From a delta proteobacterium NaphS2 (GTDB lineage: Bacteria > Desulfobacterota > DSM-4660 > Desulfatiglandales > Desulfatiglandaceae): 64,000 nucleotides of DNA. Shown one piece after another: positions 52,276-62,323 of this stretch. The DNA lies in the NCBI GenBank assembly GCA_000179315.1, contig ADZZ01000282.1, forward strand, positions 36,259 to 100,258. Reading direction: 5' to 3'. Position 1 is the first letter of the stretch; each line of letters opens with the position of its first letter. A program made the translations under genes and the position numbers. Below the pieces are notes generated by a model that saw only the letters and a program-made list of their open reading frames with translations, did not search any database and had not been told where the DNA came from.

Positions 52276-53337
52276 ATGAAAGTGGCAATCATTACCGGTT
52301 CAGCCGGTCTTATTGGTTCTGAGTCTGTACGGTTTTTTTCAGATAAAGGGTTTTATGTGGTTGGAATCGACAATGACATGCGTGGCTATTTTTTTGGTGC
52401 TGATGCCTCAACGGCCTGGAACAGGGATCTCTTGAAGGCAGAAGTGAGTGGATATGATCACCGGGAAGAGGATATCCGAGACCAAATAGCCATGGGCCGG
52501 ATTTTTGAAGAATACGGCAACAGCATCGGCATTGTCATCCATTGTGCCGCTCAACCGTCCCACGATTGGGCTGCGAGGGAGCCTTTCACGGATTTTTCCG
52601 TAAACGCAGGTGGTACATTGGTCCTTCTTGAAATGACTCGGAAGTACTGCCCGGAGGCAGTATTTATTTTTACTTCAACCAACAAGGTCTACGGGGATAA
52701 ACCCAATTCACTGCCGTTGGTGGAAATGGAAACCCGATGGGAAGTGAATGAAGCCCATCGTTTCGCCTTGCGGGGCATCGACGAGAGCATGGGACTGGAT
52801 CAATGCAAACACAGTCTGTTCGGTGCCTCCAAAGTAGCCGCGGATATTCTGGTTCAGGAATACGGCCGGTATTTTCAGATGAATACGGTATGTTTTCGGG
52901 GTGGATGCCTGACCGGCTCTCAACATTCGGGAACTGAATTGCACGGATTCCTGGCCTACCTCATGAGATGCGCCATTTCAGGCGAACCTTATACCATATT
53001 CGGCTACCAAGGCAAGCAGGTCAGAGATATCATTCACAGCAGAGACCTGGTGAATATGTTTTGGCATTTTTTTCAGAAACCAAGGTCGGGTGAAGTTTAT
53101 AATGCCGGCGGCGGCCGGCATGCCAACTGCTCCCTGCTTGAGGCCATCCTCGCATGCGAGAACATCACCGGGAAAAAAATCAACCGGTCCTATCTTGAGA
53201 ACCATCGATCCGGTGACCACATCTGGTGGATCAGCGACACTGCCAAGTTCATGAAACATTATCCGGACTGGGTATTTGCGTATGGTCTCACGGATATCCT
53301 TTCGGAACTGTTTGAGGGAATCAAAAAAAGGCTATGA
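52276..53337 (+). CDS. NAD-dependent epimerase/dehydratase, RfbE-like, with Phe in place of catalytic Tyr
   Basis: A 353-residue extended SDR similar to the preceding gene: [13 protein letters not shown] at the N-terminus, STNKVYGD, and [15 protein letters not shown]. The expected YxxxK active-site motif reads [13 protein letters not shown], with Phe replacing Tyr. Such Phe variants may be normal in this subgroup, but chemistry by the Tyr would be lost. It ends with a four-base overlap of the GT2 gene (ATGA). Confidence 0.82.
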   Translation: MKVAIITGSAGLIGSESVRFFSDKGFYVVGIDNDMRGYFFGADASTAWNRDLLKAEVSGYDHREEDIRDQIAMGRIFEEYGNSIGIVIHCAAQPSHDWAAREPFTDFSVNAGGTLVLLEMTRKYCPEAVFIFTSTNKVYGDKPNSLPLVEMETRWEVNEAHRFALRGIDESMGLDQCKHSLFGASKVAADILVQEYGRYFQMNTVCFRGGCLTGSQHSGTELHGFLAYLMRCAISGEPYTIFGYQGKQVRDIIHSRDLVNMFWHFFQKPRSGEVYNAGGGRHANCSLLEAILACENITGKKINRSYLENHRSGDHIWWISDTAKFMKHYPDWVFAYGLTDILSELFEGIKKRL

Positions 53338-54071
53338 AACTTTCCGTCGTTATTCCGGTTCAAAATGAGGCGGATTGCATCGAGAAAACGGTGTTGAACT
53401 TGTCTGTTCGGTTGAAGCGCGCCGATATTTCTTTTGAAATCCTTGTGGTCGACGATCACAGCTCGGATGAAACACCGTTGATTCTGGAATGCCTCAAGGC
53501 CGAGATTCCGGAAGTGAGATTCGTCAAAAATCCATCCCAAAAAGGATTCGGGCTTGCGGTCAGAACAGGCTTGAGAGCCTTTGAGGGAGACGCGGTTGCC
53601 ATTGTCATGGGTGATGGCTCGGATTCTCCGGAGGATGTTGTGCGCTTTTTCAGAAAGTTGGAGGAGGGATACGATGCCGTTTTCGGGTCCAGGTTTATAG
53701 CGGGGGGAGCGGTGGAAGGTTATCCTCTCCACAAACTCGTATTGAACCGAGTGGTCAATCAGCTCATCCGCGCTTTTTTCCAAATCAGGTACAATGACAC
53801 CACAAACGCTTTTAAGATGTACCATAAAAGGACTGTTGAAGGTCTCGAACCTTTTTTGAGCCACCATTTCAATCTAACGGTAGAACTGCCGCTTAAAGCC
53901 ATAACAAGAGGGTATTCCTATGCGGTGCTGCCCAATTCATGGAAAAACCGACGATCCGGCGAATCTAAATTAAGATTGAAAGAAATGGGAAGCCGTTACC
54001 TTTTTATCATTCTATATTGTCTGATCGAAAAATGGCTTTCTGTTGGAGACTACAAGAAAGAACCCTTTTAG
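53334..54071 (+). CDS. Glycosyltransferase family 2, polyprenyl-phosphate glycosyltransferase type
   Basis: A 245-residue GT-A enzyme of the dolichyl-phosphate mannose synthase-like group. [16 protein letters not shown] opens it, with a [11 protein letters not shown] motif (first D pair), [12 protein letters not shown] and [17 protein letters not shown] as a signature region. Short C-terminal hydrophobic part; no long membrane anchor. It overlaps the SDR gene and ends the cluster. Confidence 0.85.
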   Translation: MKLSVVIPVQNEADCIEKTVLNLSVRLKRADISFEILVVDDHSSDETPLILECLKAEIPEVRFVKNPSQKGFGLAVRTGLRAFEGDAVAIVMGDGSDSPEDVVRFFRKLEEGYDAVFGSRFIAGGAVEGYPLHKLVLNRVVNQLIRAFFQIRYNDTTNAFKMYHKRTVEGLEPFLSHHFNLTVELPLKAITRGYSYAVLPNSWKNRRSGESKLRLKEMGSRYLFIILYCLIEKWLSVGDYKKEPF

Positions 54072-54117
54072 AACGGACGGCGGCAAACGTTTTTCACTAA
54101 ACATCTTTTAAAGCAAT

Positions 54118-54756
54118 TCAAAGAAAATCAGTAATATAGGGATTGGTTCCTTTTTCATGGGCCAGGGTGGAGGTATGACTCTCACCATAGTCATGTCCCG
54201 GCCAGACGGTGGTTTCCAGTGGCAGGGCGAGCAATTTTTTGAGGGAGAGCAAAAGAGTGCTCAAGTCACCGCCGCCAAGATCGGTCCGGCCCACGGCCCC
54301 CACAAAAAGGGTGTCTCCGGTGAACAGATTTCCTTCGCTAAAAAGGCACATGCTGCCGGGAGAATGGCCCGGGGTGTGTATGACCCGAAGCGATTCTCTC
54401 CCGATGGTTATTAAGTCATCGTCTTTCACCAGAATGTCTGCTTCAGGGGAAGGTTTTTTCCCGAGTGCCAGCGTAAATGCCTTATTTTTGCCGCTGGTCA
54501 AATTTCCGGCGTCATCTTCATGAATTACCAGTTGGGCCTTTGTTTTGGACAGCATTGTGCGGTTGCCGCAGGTGTGGTCCGCATGGGAATGGGTGTTGAC
54601 CACGTATTTCAGGACCAGACCGAGGCTGTTGATTCGGTCCAGGATCCGTCCTTCCGAGTCGGCGGGGTCAATGACCAGCGCTTCTTTTTCTGTTTCGCAA
54701 CCCACAATATAACTGAAGACCGCCATGGGCCCGACTTTCATCTGTTCTATGAGCAT
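54118..54756 (-). CDS. MBL-fold hydrolase, glyoxalase II-like
   Basis: A 212-residue metallo-beta-lactamase-fold protein with the THSHADH metal motif, HTPGHSPGS and a WPGHDYGES motif near the C-terminus, as in glyoxalase II-related hydrolases. The substrate is not deducible. It follows a hypothetical gene by 16 bases on the minus strand. Confidence 0.88.
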   Translation of the reverse strand: MLIEQMKVGPMAVFSYIVGCETEKEALVIDPADSEGRILDRINSLGLVLKYVVNTHSHADHTCGNRTMLSKTKAQLVIHEDDAGNLTSGKNKAFTLALGKKPSPEADILVKDDDLITIGRESLRVIHTPGHSPGSMCLFSEGNLFTGDTLFVGAVGRTDLGGGDLSTLLLSLKKLLALPLETTVWPGHDYGESHTSTLAHEKGTNPYITDFL

Positions 54757-54772
54757 CGTTGCCGTTTCCTTT

Positions 54773-55312
54773 TCAAACAGGTTGGTTAATACGCTGAAGC
54801 TCTTTCATGAGTCTGGGAATCAGTTTCCGGACAACCCCTTCTTTTTCGTAGGTGCTGACGGAAAAAAAATCCTTTGCGCCTGCAAAGTCCGGGTTCATCA
54901 TGGGGATCTGTCCCTGTAGATTGGGTGCCAGATCTTCAAATCGGGTGATCATTTCCACCAGTGAGATCTCCTCCCCGGGGTAACGGATCATCCAGCCAAG
55001 GCGCTTCATGCATTCATACCGAATGCGGTCCAGCAGAAATAAGTACTGGTCAATGACCCGCATTTTATTCCGGGGTGACAGTTCGTTGAACTCAAATCCT
55101 GATCCCAGTTGATTGAGACCCATAATCAGATCATATAGATAAAAAGTGCCCTTTTCCTTTCCCTCCCCCAGGAATGAAAGGGTGGCAATGGACATATGGC
55201 CCAGACATGTGTCGGAAGTAAATTCTTCATCAAACCGGCTGTTCCAGTTTCGGAATGCCTTTTTGGCCAGAAGATGGGCCCTGCCTTTTTCCAGGCTGAT
55301 GATCTTGGTCAT
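54773..55312 (-). CDS. Uncharacterised 179-residue protein
   Basis: A soluble, charged protein with no signal peptide or membrane segment and no catalytic motif that I recognise. It contains a helix-rich middle part (RVIDQYLFLLDRIRYECMKRLGW) and a C-terminal amphipathic helix (VVRKLIPRLMKELQRIN). It lies upstream of the MBL hydrolase and may be co-transcribed with it. Confidence 0.7.
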   Translation of the reverse strand: MTKIISLEKGRAHLLAKKAFRNWNSRFDEEFTSDTCLGHMSIATLSFLGEGKEKGTFYLYDLIMGLNQLGSGFEFNELSPRNKMRVIDQYLFLLDRIRYECMKRLGWMIRYPGEEISLVEMITRFEDLAPNLQGQIPMMNPDFAGAKDFFSVSTYEKEGVVRKLIPRLMKELQRINQPV

Positions 55313-55380
55313 GGGTTATCGGTCTGTAAAATGAGATTTTCGCTTTTCTTTGAATGCCAACTTTCCTTCCTTTAAGTCTT

Positions 55381-57267
55381 CTAATCATCCGTCGTGTTGT
55401 TTTCGTCCATATCAAAGGGCATGTTCAGTTCATAAATACCGCTGTCCATAACGGCCTGAATGGGGACATCCGATGCGGATTCAAAAACTTTCAGCATCCT
55501 CTTGTTGGTGGCCAGAACGTCTGCTTTGAAACCGCGTATGCCGTTTTCCTTGGCAATTTTTCTGAGGGTCTTAAAGAGAAAAGTCGCGATTCCCTTTCCT
55601 TGAAATTCTTCGTCTACTACAAACGCCACGTCCGCCACCGGTTTGTCGGGAAGCCATACATAGCGTGCTTCGGCAACAATGCGTCCGGTCCCCGGTTCTC
55701 CCATGAGTCCCACAATGGACATGGTTTTGGTGTAGTCTATGGTGGCATATTCCTGCATTTTGGCGTGCGGCATGGTTTTGATGGGGGAAAAATACCTGTA
55801 ATAAACTGATTTATCGCTGAACCGATAAAAAAGCCGCCGCATTTCATCCACGTCTGACGGTTTGATGGCGCGAAATCGAACGGTGACTTCTCCTTTAAAG
55901 ACTTTTTCACATGCAAGGTCGGCGGGATAGCGCGCTCCGGATTCCGGAAGATAGAGTTGATCGGCGTAAAGAATGTTTTTTTCTTTTGCCTGACGGACCA
56001 GTTCCGCCCGGTCATCGGGATGAGCGATGTCGATGAGTGCCAGCGCTCTTTCTCGAATGGTGCGTCCGGTCATGGCGGCAACGCCGTACTCGGTTACTAC
56101 CAGATCCAAAGACTCTCGAATGGAAAACTGATTGGGGTAGTCATCCACCGATATCACAATATTGGATTGTTTTTTCAGATTTTGGCTGGGCAAAGCGATA
56201 ATGGTTCGCCCTTTTTTCGAAAACCGTGCGCCCTTGAAGAATTCCTGAGCTTCGTTGGGGCCGTCCCCAACGTTACCTCTCCCCATGTGAAGGGCGACAC
56301 CGCCGCTTAAATCCACTTTGCGAACCGGTAATACCACTATGGTGCGATCGTTTCGTGCAATTCTTTTGGGATCGGCCACCACGTCGATGCCTTGAAATTC
56401 AACCAGCGGGTTTCGATGGAGCCAGTAAAACAATTCGGGGGTGCCAATGGCATAAGCGGTCAGCGATTTTCCCAGGAAATGCCCTTTTTTTCGATTGGAG
56501 ACGGCCCCGCTTTTGACCAGATCCATGACGGCATCCGTGAAAAAAGGAGAATGGATGCCCAGGTTTCGTTTTGTTTTCAAATGACGACCGAGGGCGTCAA
56601 AAAGATGTCCCGCCGAGAAGGCCAGGCAACTGCCGTCCTCAACAAGGGCCGCCACATTGGCGCCCACCCTGTCAAAAACCGGATCGAAGGGCGGGCGTTC
56701 AAAATAGATGGGCGGTTCTTTGGACTCCACCAGTAAATCAAAATCATCCACGTGAACAAAGGTGTCGCCCATGGTTCTCGGTGTATCATGGTTTATCTCG
56801 CCGACCACCAGGGAAGCGTGATCCATGGCGTGCCGCGCCACATCGATGGCAGGGCCTAAGCTGCAAAAACCGGACCGATCCGGGGGCGTAATTTGGATAA
56901 AAGCGGCATCAATACCGATAATACCGGATTGAATAAGCTGAGGGATCTTAGAAAGAGGGCTCGGAATCATATCAACACGGCCGGAGGTGATCTCATCGCT
57001 GGCGACCCAGCCCTCAAAAAAAGTTTTGAGCCTGAATTTATGGTTCTGCGCTTTCGTGATGGTAATGGCCGGTCCAAAGCTAATGAGCTGGATGAACTCA
57101 AGATCTCTCAGATTTCCGTCGTCTGAATCCAAAAGACTCTTGACCAGGGTACAGGGTTCTGCAACCCCGGTGCCCAGAAAAATGCTCATTCCGGGTTTGA
57201 TTCTGAAAAGAACTTTTTGAGGGTCAACCAGTTTGGATTTCCATTCTTTGGTTTCTTTTACGAACAT
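55381..57267 (-). CDS. Acetyl-CoA hydrolase/CoA-transferase fused to a GNAT acetyltransferase domain
   Basis: A 628-residue fusion. Residues 1-430 follow the acetyl-CoA hydrolase/4-hydroxybutyrate CoA-transferase family: GMSIFLGTGVAEPCTLV at the start, a QITPPDRSGFCSLG motif, and the VVTEYGVAAMTGRTIRERA stretch that is typical for the C-terminal half. Residues from about 460 form a GNAT domain with VAFVVDEEFQGKGIATFLF, the acetyl-CoA-binding (R/Q)-x-x-G-x-G/A motif. A role in short-chain CoA turnover or protein acetylation is inferred. A GGAG ribosome site precedes the ATG. Confidence 0.88.
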   Translation of the reverse strand: MFVKETKEWKSKLVDPQKVLFRIKPGMSIFLGTGVAEPCTLVKSLLDSDDGNLRDLEFIQLISFGPAITITKAQNHKFRLKTFFEGWVASDEITSGRVDMIPSPLSKIPQLIQSGIIGIDAAFIQITPPDRSGFCSLGPAIDVARHAMDHASLVVGEINHDTPRTMGDTFVHVDDFDLLVESKEPPIYFERPPFDPVFDRVGANVAALVEDGSCLAFSAGHLFDALGRHLKTKRNLGIHSPFFTDAVMDLVKSGAVSNRKKGHFLGKSLTAYAIGTPELFYWLHRNPLVEFQGIDVVADPKRIARNDRTIVVLPVRKVDLSGGVALHMGRGNVGDGPNEAQEFFKGARFSKKGRTIIALPSQNLKKQSNIVISVDDYPNQFSIRESLDLVVTEYGVAAMTGRTIRERALALIDIAHPDDRAELVRQAKEKNILYADQLYLPESGARYPADLACEKVFKGEVTVRFRAIKPSDVDEMRRLFYRFSDKSVYYRYFSPIKTMPHAKMQEYATIDYTKTMSIVGLMGEPGTGRIVAEARYVWLPDKPVADVAFVVDEEFQGKGIATFLFKTLRKIAKENGIRGFKADVLATNKRMLKVFESASDVPIQAVMDSGIYELNMPFDMDENNTTDD

Positions 57268-57307
57268 GGGGATTTTTTCTCCTGAATCTAAAGAAGTTAA
57301 ATGAAAA

Positions 57308-58207
57308 TCAATAGGGTTGGATTTCCTGTCTTAGCTGCGCCTTGATCACGCGTTGATGATGGCTGTAATCTTGAACAGGCTTCGTGTTCTGGTAGACGTC
57401 CGTCTCCGCCAGGGCAAAAAGGGCCTTTTCAACCTGAAAGGGGGACATTTCCAGCAGCAACCAACCGCCGGGGAGCAAAAATCGGGGCGCTTGTTTAATA
57501 ATTTCTTTTAAATAATCCATTCCGTCTTTTCCGCCGTCCAAGGCCGCTCTTGGTTCATAAAGGGCAATCTCGGACTGAAGGCCACTGATTTCGTGGGTGC
57601 ACACGTAGGGTGGATTGGATGCAATCAGATGAAAGGCGGGTTTTTCGAGCATCAGGGGCTCGAACAAATCTCCCTGAATAAACGTTATGCTGCTTGACAC
57701 CCCGTGAGCCTGAGCGTTTGCGCGGGCCACATCAAGTGCCTTCCCGCTGATGTCCGTTGCAAAGACGAGGGATTCAGGAATTTGCTTTGCCATTGCGACC
57801 GCAATGACGCCGCTGCCGGTTCCCAGGTCAAGGAACCGTAATTGTGTACCTTCTTCAGTCAGTGCCGTTGCTAGATCCATGGCCTGTTCTACGAGAATTT
57901 CAGTTTCAGGCCTGGGAATCAAGACATGGGGATTGACCTGAAAAGAAAGGGACCAGAATTCCTGTTTTCCGGTAATATATTGCAGGGGTTCATGCTCCAA
58001 ACGCCGTTTGATGAGGCGGCGAAAGCCTGAGACTTCTTTCTCTGTCAGTGGTTGCTCAAAATTGAGATACAGTGAAATCCGTTGAACCTGGAGCTGATAG
58101 GCCAGCAGTACTTCGGCGTTGAGACGCGCGTTTTCGATTCCTTTTCCCGCCAGATAATCGGTTGCCGTTTCGAGCAGTGTCTTGATACACCACGCTTTGG
58201 GAGTCAT
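57308..58207 (-). CDS. prmC: Peptide chain release factor N5-glutamine methyltransferase
   Basis: PrmC (HemK) methylates the GGQ glutamine of release factors. In 299 residues: an N-terminal helical domain, the SAM motif FLDLGTGSGVIAVAMA and the catalytic SNPPYV. It follows prfA, its substrate gene, by 19 bases, the usual arrangement. Confidence 0.95.
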   Translation of the reverse strand: MTPKAWCIKTLLETATDYLAGKGIENARLNAEVLLAYQLQVQRISLYLNFEQPLTEKEVSGFRRLIKRRLEHEPLQYITGKQEFWSLSFQVNPHVLIPRPETEILVEQAMDLATALTEEGTQLRFLDLGTGSGVIAVAMAKQIPESLVFATDISGKALDVARANAQAHGVSSSITFIQGDLFEPLMLEKPAFHLIASNPPYVCTHEISGLQSEIALYEPRAALDGGKDGMDYLKEIIKQAPRFLLPGGWLLLEMSPFQVEKALFALAETDVYQNTKPVQDYSHHQRVIKAQLRQEIQPY

Positions 58208-58226
58208 AATGGAGTTTGCAAGAAGA

Positions 58227-59303
58227 TCAATTGCCGCCGGAGTTTTTGAGTGCTTCCGACTGAAAATATGTAATCAGAGGTTCAATGATGAGATTTAGGT
58301 CTCCCTGAAGAAAATCATCGAGTTTGTAAAGTGTAAGCCCGATGCGATGATCGGTAACCCGCCCCTGGGGAAAATTATAGGTTCTGATCCGTTCACTTCG
58401 GTCTCCCGTACCCACCATGGTTTTGCGTTCCTCGGAAATTCGTGAATGCTGATGGGCTGTTTCAAGATCCAGCATACGGCTTCTGAGCACTTTCATGGCT
58501 TTTGCCTTATTTTTATGCTGAGATTTTTCATCCTGGCAGGTGACCACCAGTCCGGTGGGCAGGTGCGTGATTCGAACAGCCGAGTCGGTTGTGTTTACAT
58601 GCTGGCCGCCGTGTCCTGACGATCGGTACACATCGATGCGAAGGTCTTCGGGCTTTATTTCCACATCCACTTCTTCTGCTTCCGGAAGGACTGCCACGGT
58701 GACAGCCGACGTGTGGATCCGCCCCTGCGCTTCGGTTTCGGGTACACGTTGAACCCTGTGAACCCCGCTTTCATACTTCAGCCGACTGAAAACCCTGTGG
58801 CCTTCTATCAGAACGATGACTTCCTTAAAGCCTCCGATGCCGGTCATATTTTGTGAAAGAATTTCCGTTTTCCAACGCCGCAACTCCGCATAGCGGCTGT
58901 ACATCCTGAAAAGATCCGCCGCGAAAAGGGCCGCTTCTTCTCCACCGGTGCCGGCTCTGATTTCAAGCAGAATGTTTTTTTCATCGTTTGGATCTTTGGG
59001 AAGTAGAAGGACTGTGAGTTCGTCAGCGGTTCTTTCGAGGCGGTCGTTCAGCCCCTCGATTTCTTCTTTGGCCAGTTTTTTTATTTCAGGGTCCGGGTCT
59101 TGCAGAAGGGATTGGCTTTCAGCAATTTCATCCTGAAGCGCCTGATGCTCGCGGAGAACGGTTATGATCGGGGTAAGATCACTGTGTTCCTTTGCATACT
59201 TCTGGAACCGTTTTTGATCTTGAATGATCTCCGGTTGTCCCAGAAATGTCTCCAGCTCACGGTAGCGTTCTTCGGTTTCCTTCATTTTGTCAAACATTGC
59301 CAT
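58227..59303 (-). CDS. prfA: Peptide chain release factor 1
   Basis: RF1, recognising UAA and UAG. In 358 residues: the GGQ motif in [10 protein letters not shown], the [11 protein letters not shown] stretch, and the anticodon-like PxT region of the family (VPETEAQGR nearby). Starts MAM, with ATG 59303 or 59297 possible. rpmE is 70 bases upstream and prmC is downstream. Confidence 0.96.
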   Translation of the reverse strand: MAMFDKMKETEERYRELETFLGQPEIIQDQKRFQKYAKEHSDLTPIITVLREHQALQDEIAESQSLLQDPDPEIKKLAKEEIEGLNDRLERTADELTVLLLPKDPNDEKNILLEIRAGTGGEEAALFAADLFRMYSRYAELRRWKTEILSQNMTGIGGFKEVIVLIEGHRVFSRLKYESGVHRVQRVPETEAQGRIHTSAVTVAVLPEAEEVDVEIKPEDLRIDVYRSSGHGGQHVNTTDSAVRITHLPTGLVVTCQDEKSQHKNKAKAMKVLRSRMLDLETAHQHSRISEERKTMVGTGDRSERIRTYNFPQGRVTDHRIGLTLYKLDDFLQGDLNLIIEPLITYFQSEALKNSGGN

Positions 59304-59372
59304 GAGCTGCTTCTTTTCTATTTTGTCCTGATGTTAGAAGGGTTATATTTACGACTTTACGCGGATATGTGA

Positions 59373-59579
59373 CTATTTCTTGTATTTGGCGTATTTTTGT
59401 TTGAATCGTTCGATTCGACCGGCCGAGTCAACCAGTTTCTGTTTTCCGGTAAAAAACGGGTGACATTTTGAACAGATTTCAATGTTAATATTTTCAACGG
59501 TGCTACCGGTCTCAAATTCGTTACCGCAAGCACAACGTACGGTGGTTTTGTAATATTTGGGATGAATGCCGCTTTTCAT
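59373..59579 (-). CDS. rpmE: 50S ribosomal protein L31 (zinc-binding form)
   Basis: A 68-residue ribosomal protein. It starts [16 protein letters not shown] and carries cysteines CAC and CSKC, the Zn-binding C+ form. ATG 59579 follows AGGAG; an earlier ATG at 59594 is less likely. It lies between rho and prfA. Confidence 0.95.
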   Translation of the reverse strand: MKSGIHPKYYKTTVRCACGNEFETGSTVENINIEICSKCHPFFTGKQKLVDSAGRIERFKQKYAKYKK

Positions 59580-59618
59580 GTTGGTCTCCTTCATTTGTCC
59601 ATAAGGTCATGCCACGAG

Positions 59619-60866
59619 CTATTCACTCATGGAATTCAAAAAATCCTTATTATCCTTTGTTCCTTTTATTTTTTCAAGCAGGAATTCCATGCTGTCCACG
59701 GGGGTCAGCGGTGCAAGCAGTTTGCGAAGAATCCAGATACGGTTAAGATCGGCCTGTTCCAATAGAAGCTCTTCTTTACGGGTGCCGGATCGGTTGATAT
59801 CGATGGACGGAAAAACGCGCCGGTCGCTGAGTTTTCGATCCAGGTGGATTTCCATGTTACCCGTGCCCTTGAATTCTTCAAATATCACCTCGTCCATTCG
59901 GCTTCCGGTGTCAATCAACGCGGTTGCAATAATGGTCAGACTTCCGCCTTCTTCAATGTTTCTGGCAGCACCGAAGAATCTCTTGGGCTTGTGCAGGGCG
60001 TTCGAGTCGAGGCCGCCGGAAAGGATTTTTCCACTGGGTGGAACGACGGAGTTGTAGGCCCTCGCCAATCTGGTAATACTGTCCAGAAGGATCAGAACAT
60101 CCCGCTTATGTTCCACCAGTCTCTTCGCTTTTTCGATGACCATTTCAGCAACCTGTACATGGCGTTGAGGGGGTTCATCAAAGGTCGAGCTGATGACTTC
60201 GGCTTCTACGGATCGCGCCATGTCGGTCACTTCTTCCGGCCTTTCGTCAATCAGCAGAACGATCTTATGGATTGATCGATCATTGGCGGTGACACTGTTG
60301 GCGATATTCTGCAACAGCATGGTTTTTCCGGTTCTGGGCGGCGCTACAATCAAGCCACGCTGGCCTTTTCCAATGGGTGTCATAAGGTCCATCACCCGGG
60401 TGGAAAAATTATCCGCTTCCACTTCCATCTTGATTCTTTCGTCAGGATAAAGCGGTGTCAAATTGTCGAAAAGAATTTTTTCCCTGCTGATCTCAGGATC
60501 TTCATGGTTGACCTTTTCCACTTTCAAAAGGGCAAAATATCGTTCCGATTCCTTTGGTGGGCGGATTTGGCCGCTGATGGTGTCTCCTTTTCTGAGATTG
60601 AACCGACGAATCTGCGAAGGCGAAATATAGATATCATCGGGCCCGGGCAAATAATTGGCGTCAGGGGCTCTCAGAAAACCAAATCCGTCCGGAAGGATCT
60701 CCAACACCCCTTCGCCGTATATGAGGCCGTTTTGTGCGGAATGGGCTTGAAGCAGGGAAAAAGTGAGCTCCTGTTTTCGCATTCCGGAGGCGCCCTCAAT
60801 CTTAAATTCCTTCGCCATCTCAGTTAACTCGCTGATTTTCATTGTTTTTAGTTCTACAAGATTCAT
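59619..60866 (-). CDS. rho: Transcription termination factor Rho
   Basis: A 415-residue ATP-dependent RNA helicase that ends transcription. It has the N-terminal RNA-binding (cold-shock-like) domain, the Walker [13 protein letters not shown], and [11 protein letters not shown] (Walker B region), with a Q/R-loop region near [15 protein letters not shown]. The P-loop reads PPRTGKT where E. coli has PPKAGKT. Its gene has a long 5' leader and its own promoter. Confidence 0.97.
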   Translation of the reverse strand: MNLVELKTMKISELTEMAKEFKIEGASGMRKQELTFSLLQAHSAQNGLIYGEGVLEILPDGFGFLRAPDANYLPGPDDIYISPSQIRRFNLRKGDTISGQIRPPKESERYFALLKVEKVNHEDPEISREKILFDNLTPLYPDERIKMEVEADNFSTRVMDLMTPIGKGQRGLIVAPPRTGKTMLLQNIANSVTANDRSIHKIVLLIDERPEEVTDMARSVEAEVISSTFDEPPQRHVQVAEMVIEKAKRLVEHKRDVLILLDSITRLARAYNSVVPPSGKILSGGLDSNALHKPKRFFGAARNIEEGGSLTIIATALIDTGSRMDEVIFEEFKGTGNMEIHLDRKLSDRRVFPSIDINRSGTRKEELLLEQADLNRIWILRKLLAPLTPVDSMEFLLEKIKGTKDNKDFLNSMSE

Positions 60867-61219
60867 GGTAGATCTCCGTTAGAAGGTTAGTGGCCGAAAT
60901 TTCGTTTTATTTCTTAATGATTGTAATTTTGAAAAAAATGGAGAGGTTTTATTTACCTTATTGCCTGGCATCAACATTTGGATAAATATATTTTGGTTCG
61001 GTTTTCTTTAACAAACAGAATGCACCGATTAACACCGCAGATCTGCTGCAAAGACAACCATCAAAAATGTTACGGCAACTTTTATGCGCCGCAACAGCCA
61101 ACTCTCGTACCCTGTTATGTGAGTTATAGTAAGGTTTCTCAGCAGAATAGTAATGGAGTTTATTCGAACGTCCGGTTTGTACCGAATCTCCCAAAGAAAG
61201 GAAACATTTATTTTTTCAA
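60867..61219 (-). promoter_or_regulatory. Long rho 5' leader, no gene
   Basis: About 350 bases between rho and the candidate promoter hold no convincing protein-coding gene. A 78-codon minus-strand frame (60958-61194) lacks a ribosome site and coding character. In E. coli, the rho leader binds Rho for autorepression, and a similar role is possible here; the region is AT-rich with C-containing patches. Confidence 0.4.
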
Positions 61220-61248
61220 CCTATAATGCTTTTCTCTCTGCATGTCAA
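61220..61248 (-). promoter_or_regulatory. Promoter of rho
   Basis: TTGACA (61243-61248), a 17-base spacer and TATAGG (61220-61225) on the minus strand. The -35 falls at the end of the RluD-family gene, whose stop is at 61245-61247. Confidence 0.6.
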
Positions 61249-62249
61249 GGATTTGTTTGGGAAAAATGCATGTTAAGGTTCAGGGCGCGGAGAACCTGCC
61301 GCATGTCTTCCGGCAAAGGCGCTTCAAACGTCATGTAGGTTTTTTCCTCCGGATGCAAAAAGCCGATGCGAGCGGCATGCAGCATTTGCCTTTTCACGGC
61401 GGTTACCAGACCGGGATTGCTTTTCAGGAAGCGCTTTTTAAGGGTATCGGGTCCATGTCCATAAACCGTGTCTCCCACCAGGGGATGGCCCAGGTGGGCA
61501 AAATGAACGCGAATCTGGTGCGTCCGGCCTGTCTTGATGGTGATGGACAACAGGGAAAACCCTTCTTCGCACTCCGCAATTTTTTTCCAAAGGGTCAACG
61601 CGTTGCGACCGCCGCTTTTGGCGATGGACATCTCTTTTCGGCGAACAGGATGCCGACAGATGGGAAGGTCAATGGTACCGCTTTCAGATGGAAGAAGGCC
61701 ATGGACCAGGGCGACATATTCCTTATGAACGGTTCCATCCTTGAATTGCCGGGCAAGGGCTTGGTGGGCCATATCGTTTTTAGCGACAAGCATGAGTCCG
61801 GAGGTATCCTTGTCAAGCCTGTGAACGATGCCGGGTCTGAGGGTTCCCCCAATGCCTGAAAGATCTGTGCAATGTTTCAAAAGACCATGGACCAGGGTCC
61901 CCGAAGAATGACCGGGACCCGGATGGACGACAATGCCGGGCGGTTTATAAAGGACGATGATCCAGGTATCTTCAAAAAAAACGGAAAAGGAAACTGCTTC
62001 AGGAACTAATCGAGTAGTCGCTGGCTTGGGAATAACGAGCAAAACCTGGTCCCCTCTTTTTAGCAGACGGCTCGGCTTGCTATGAAGATTATTGACCTGA
62101 ACGCAGCCGTCCCGAATCAAAGCCTGTATTCGCGACCGGGATAAATCGGCATGGCACCGGGAAAGAAAAAGATCCAGCCGGGTGCCGTGCTGATTGCCGG
62201 CAATCGTATGGGTAAAACGGCTGTCGGTGGCGTTTTTGCTCACTATCAA
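61245..62249 (-). CDS. rluD: RluD-family pseudouridine synthase
   Basis: A 334-residue protein. An N-terminal S4 RNA-binding domain (RLDLFLSRCHADLSRSRIQ) is followed by a catalytic domain with the active-site HRLDKDTSGLMLVAK. RluD makes pseudouridines in 23S rRNA helix 69; close paralogues modify other sites, so specificity is inferred. The start is TTG 62249 or GTG 62243, without a clear ribosome site. Confidence 0.87.
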   Translation of the reverse strand: MIVSKNATDSRFTHTIAGNQHGTRLDLFLSRCHADLSRSRIQALIRDGCVQVNNLHSKPSRLLKRGDQVLLVIPKPATTRLVPEAVSFSVFFEDTWIIVLYKPPGIVVHPGPGHSSGTLVHGLLKHCTDLSGIGGTLRPGIVHRLDKDTSGLMLVAKNDMAHQALARQFKDGTVHKEYVALVHGLLPSESGTIDLPICRHPVRRKEMSIAKSGGRNALTLWKKIAECEEGFSLLSITIKTGRTHQIRVHFAHLGHPLVGDTVYGHGPDTLKKRFLKSNPGLVTAVKRQMLHAARIGFLHPEEKTYMTFEAPLPEDMRQVLRALNLNMHFSQTNP

Positions 62250-62323
62250 AGTTTTTTAGCTTAAGGTGAAAGGGAGGATGAAAAATAAAATAATTATCGG
62301 CTGATATGTGTTTCCAGGCGGTG

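Noticed and set aside
60958..61194. 78-codon minus-strand frame in the rho leader
   Set aside because: No ribosome site, no recognisable pattern, and composition unlike neighbouring genes.
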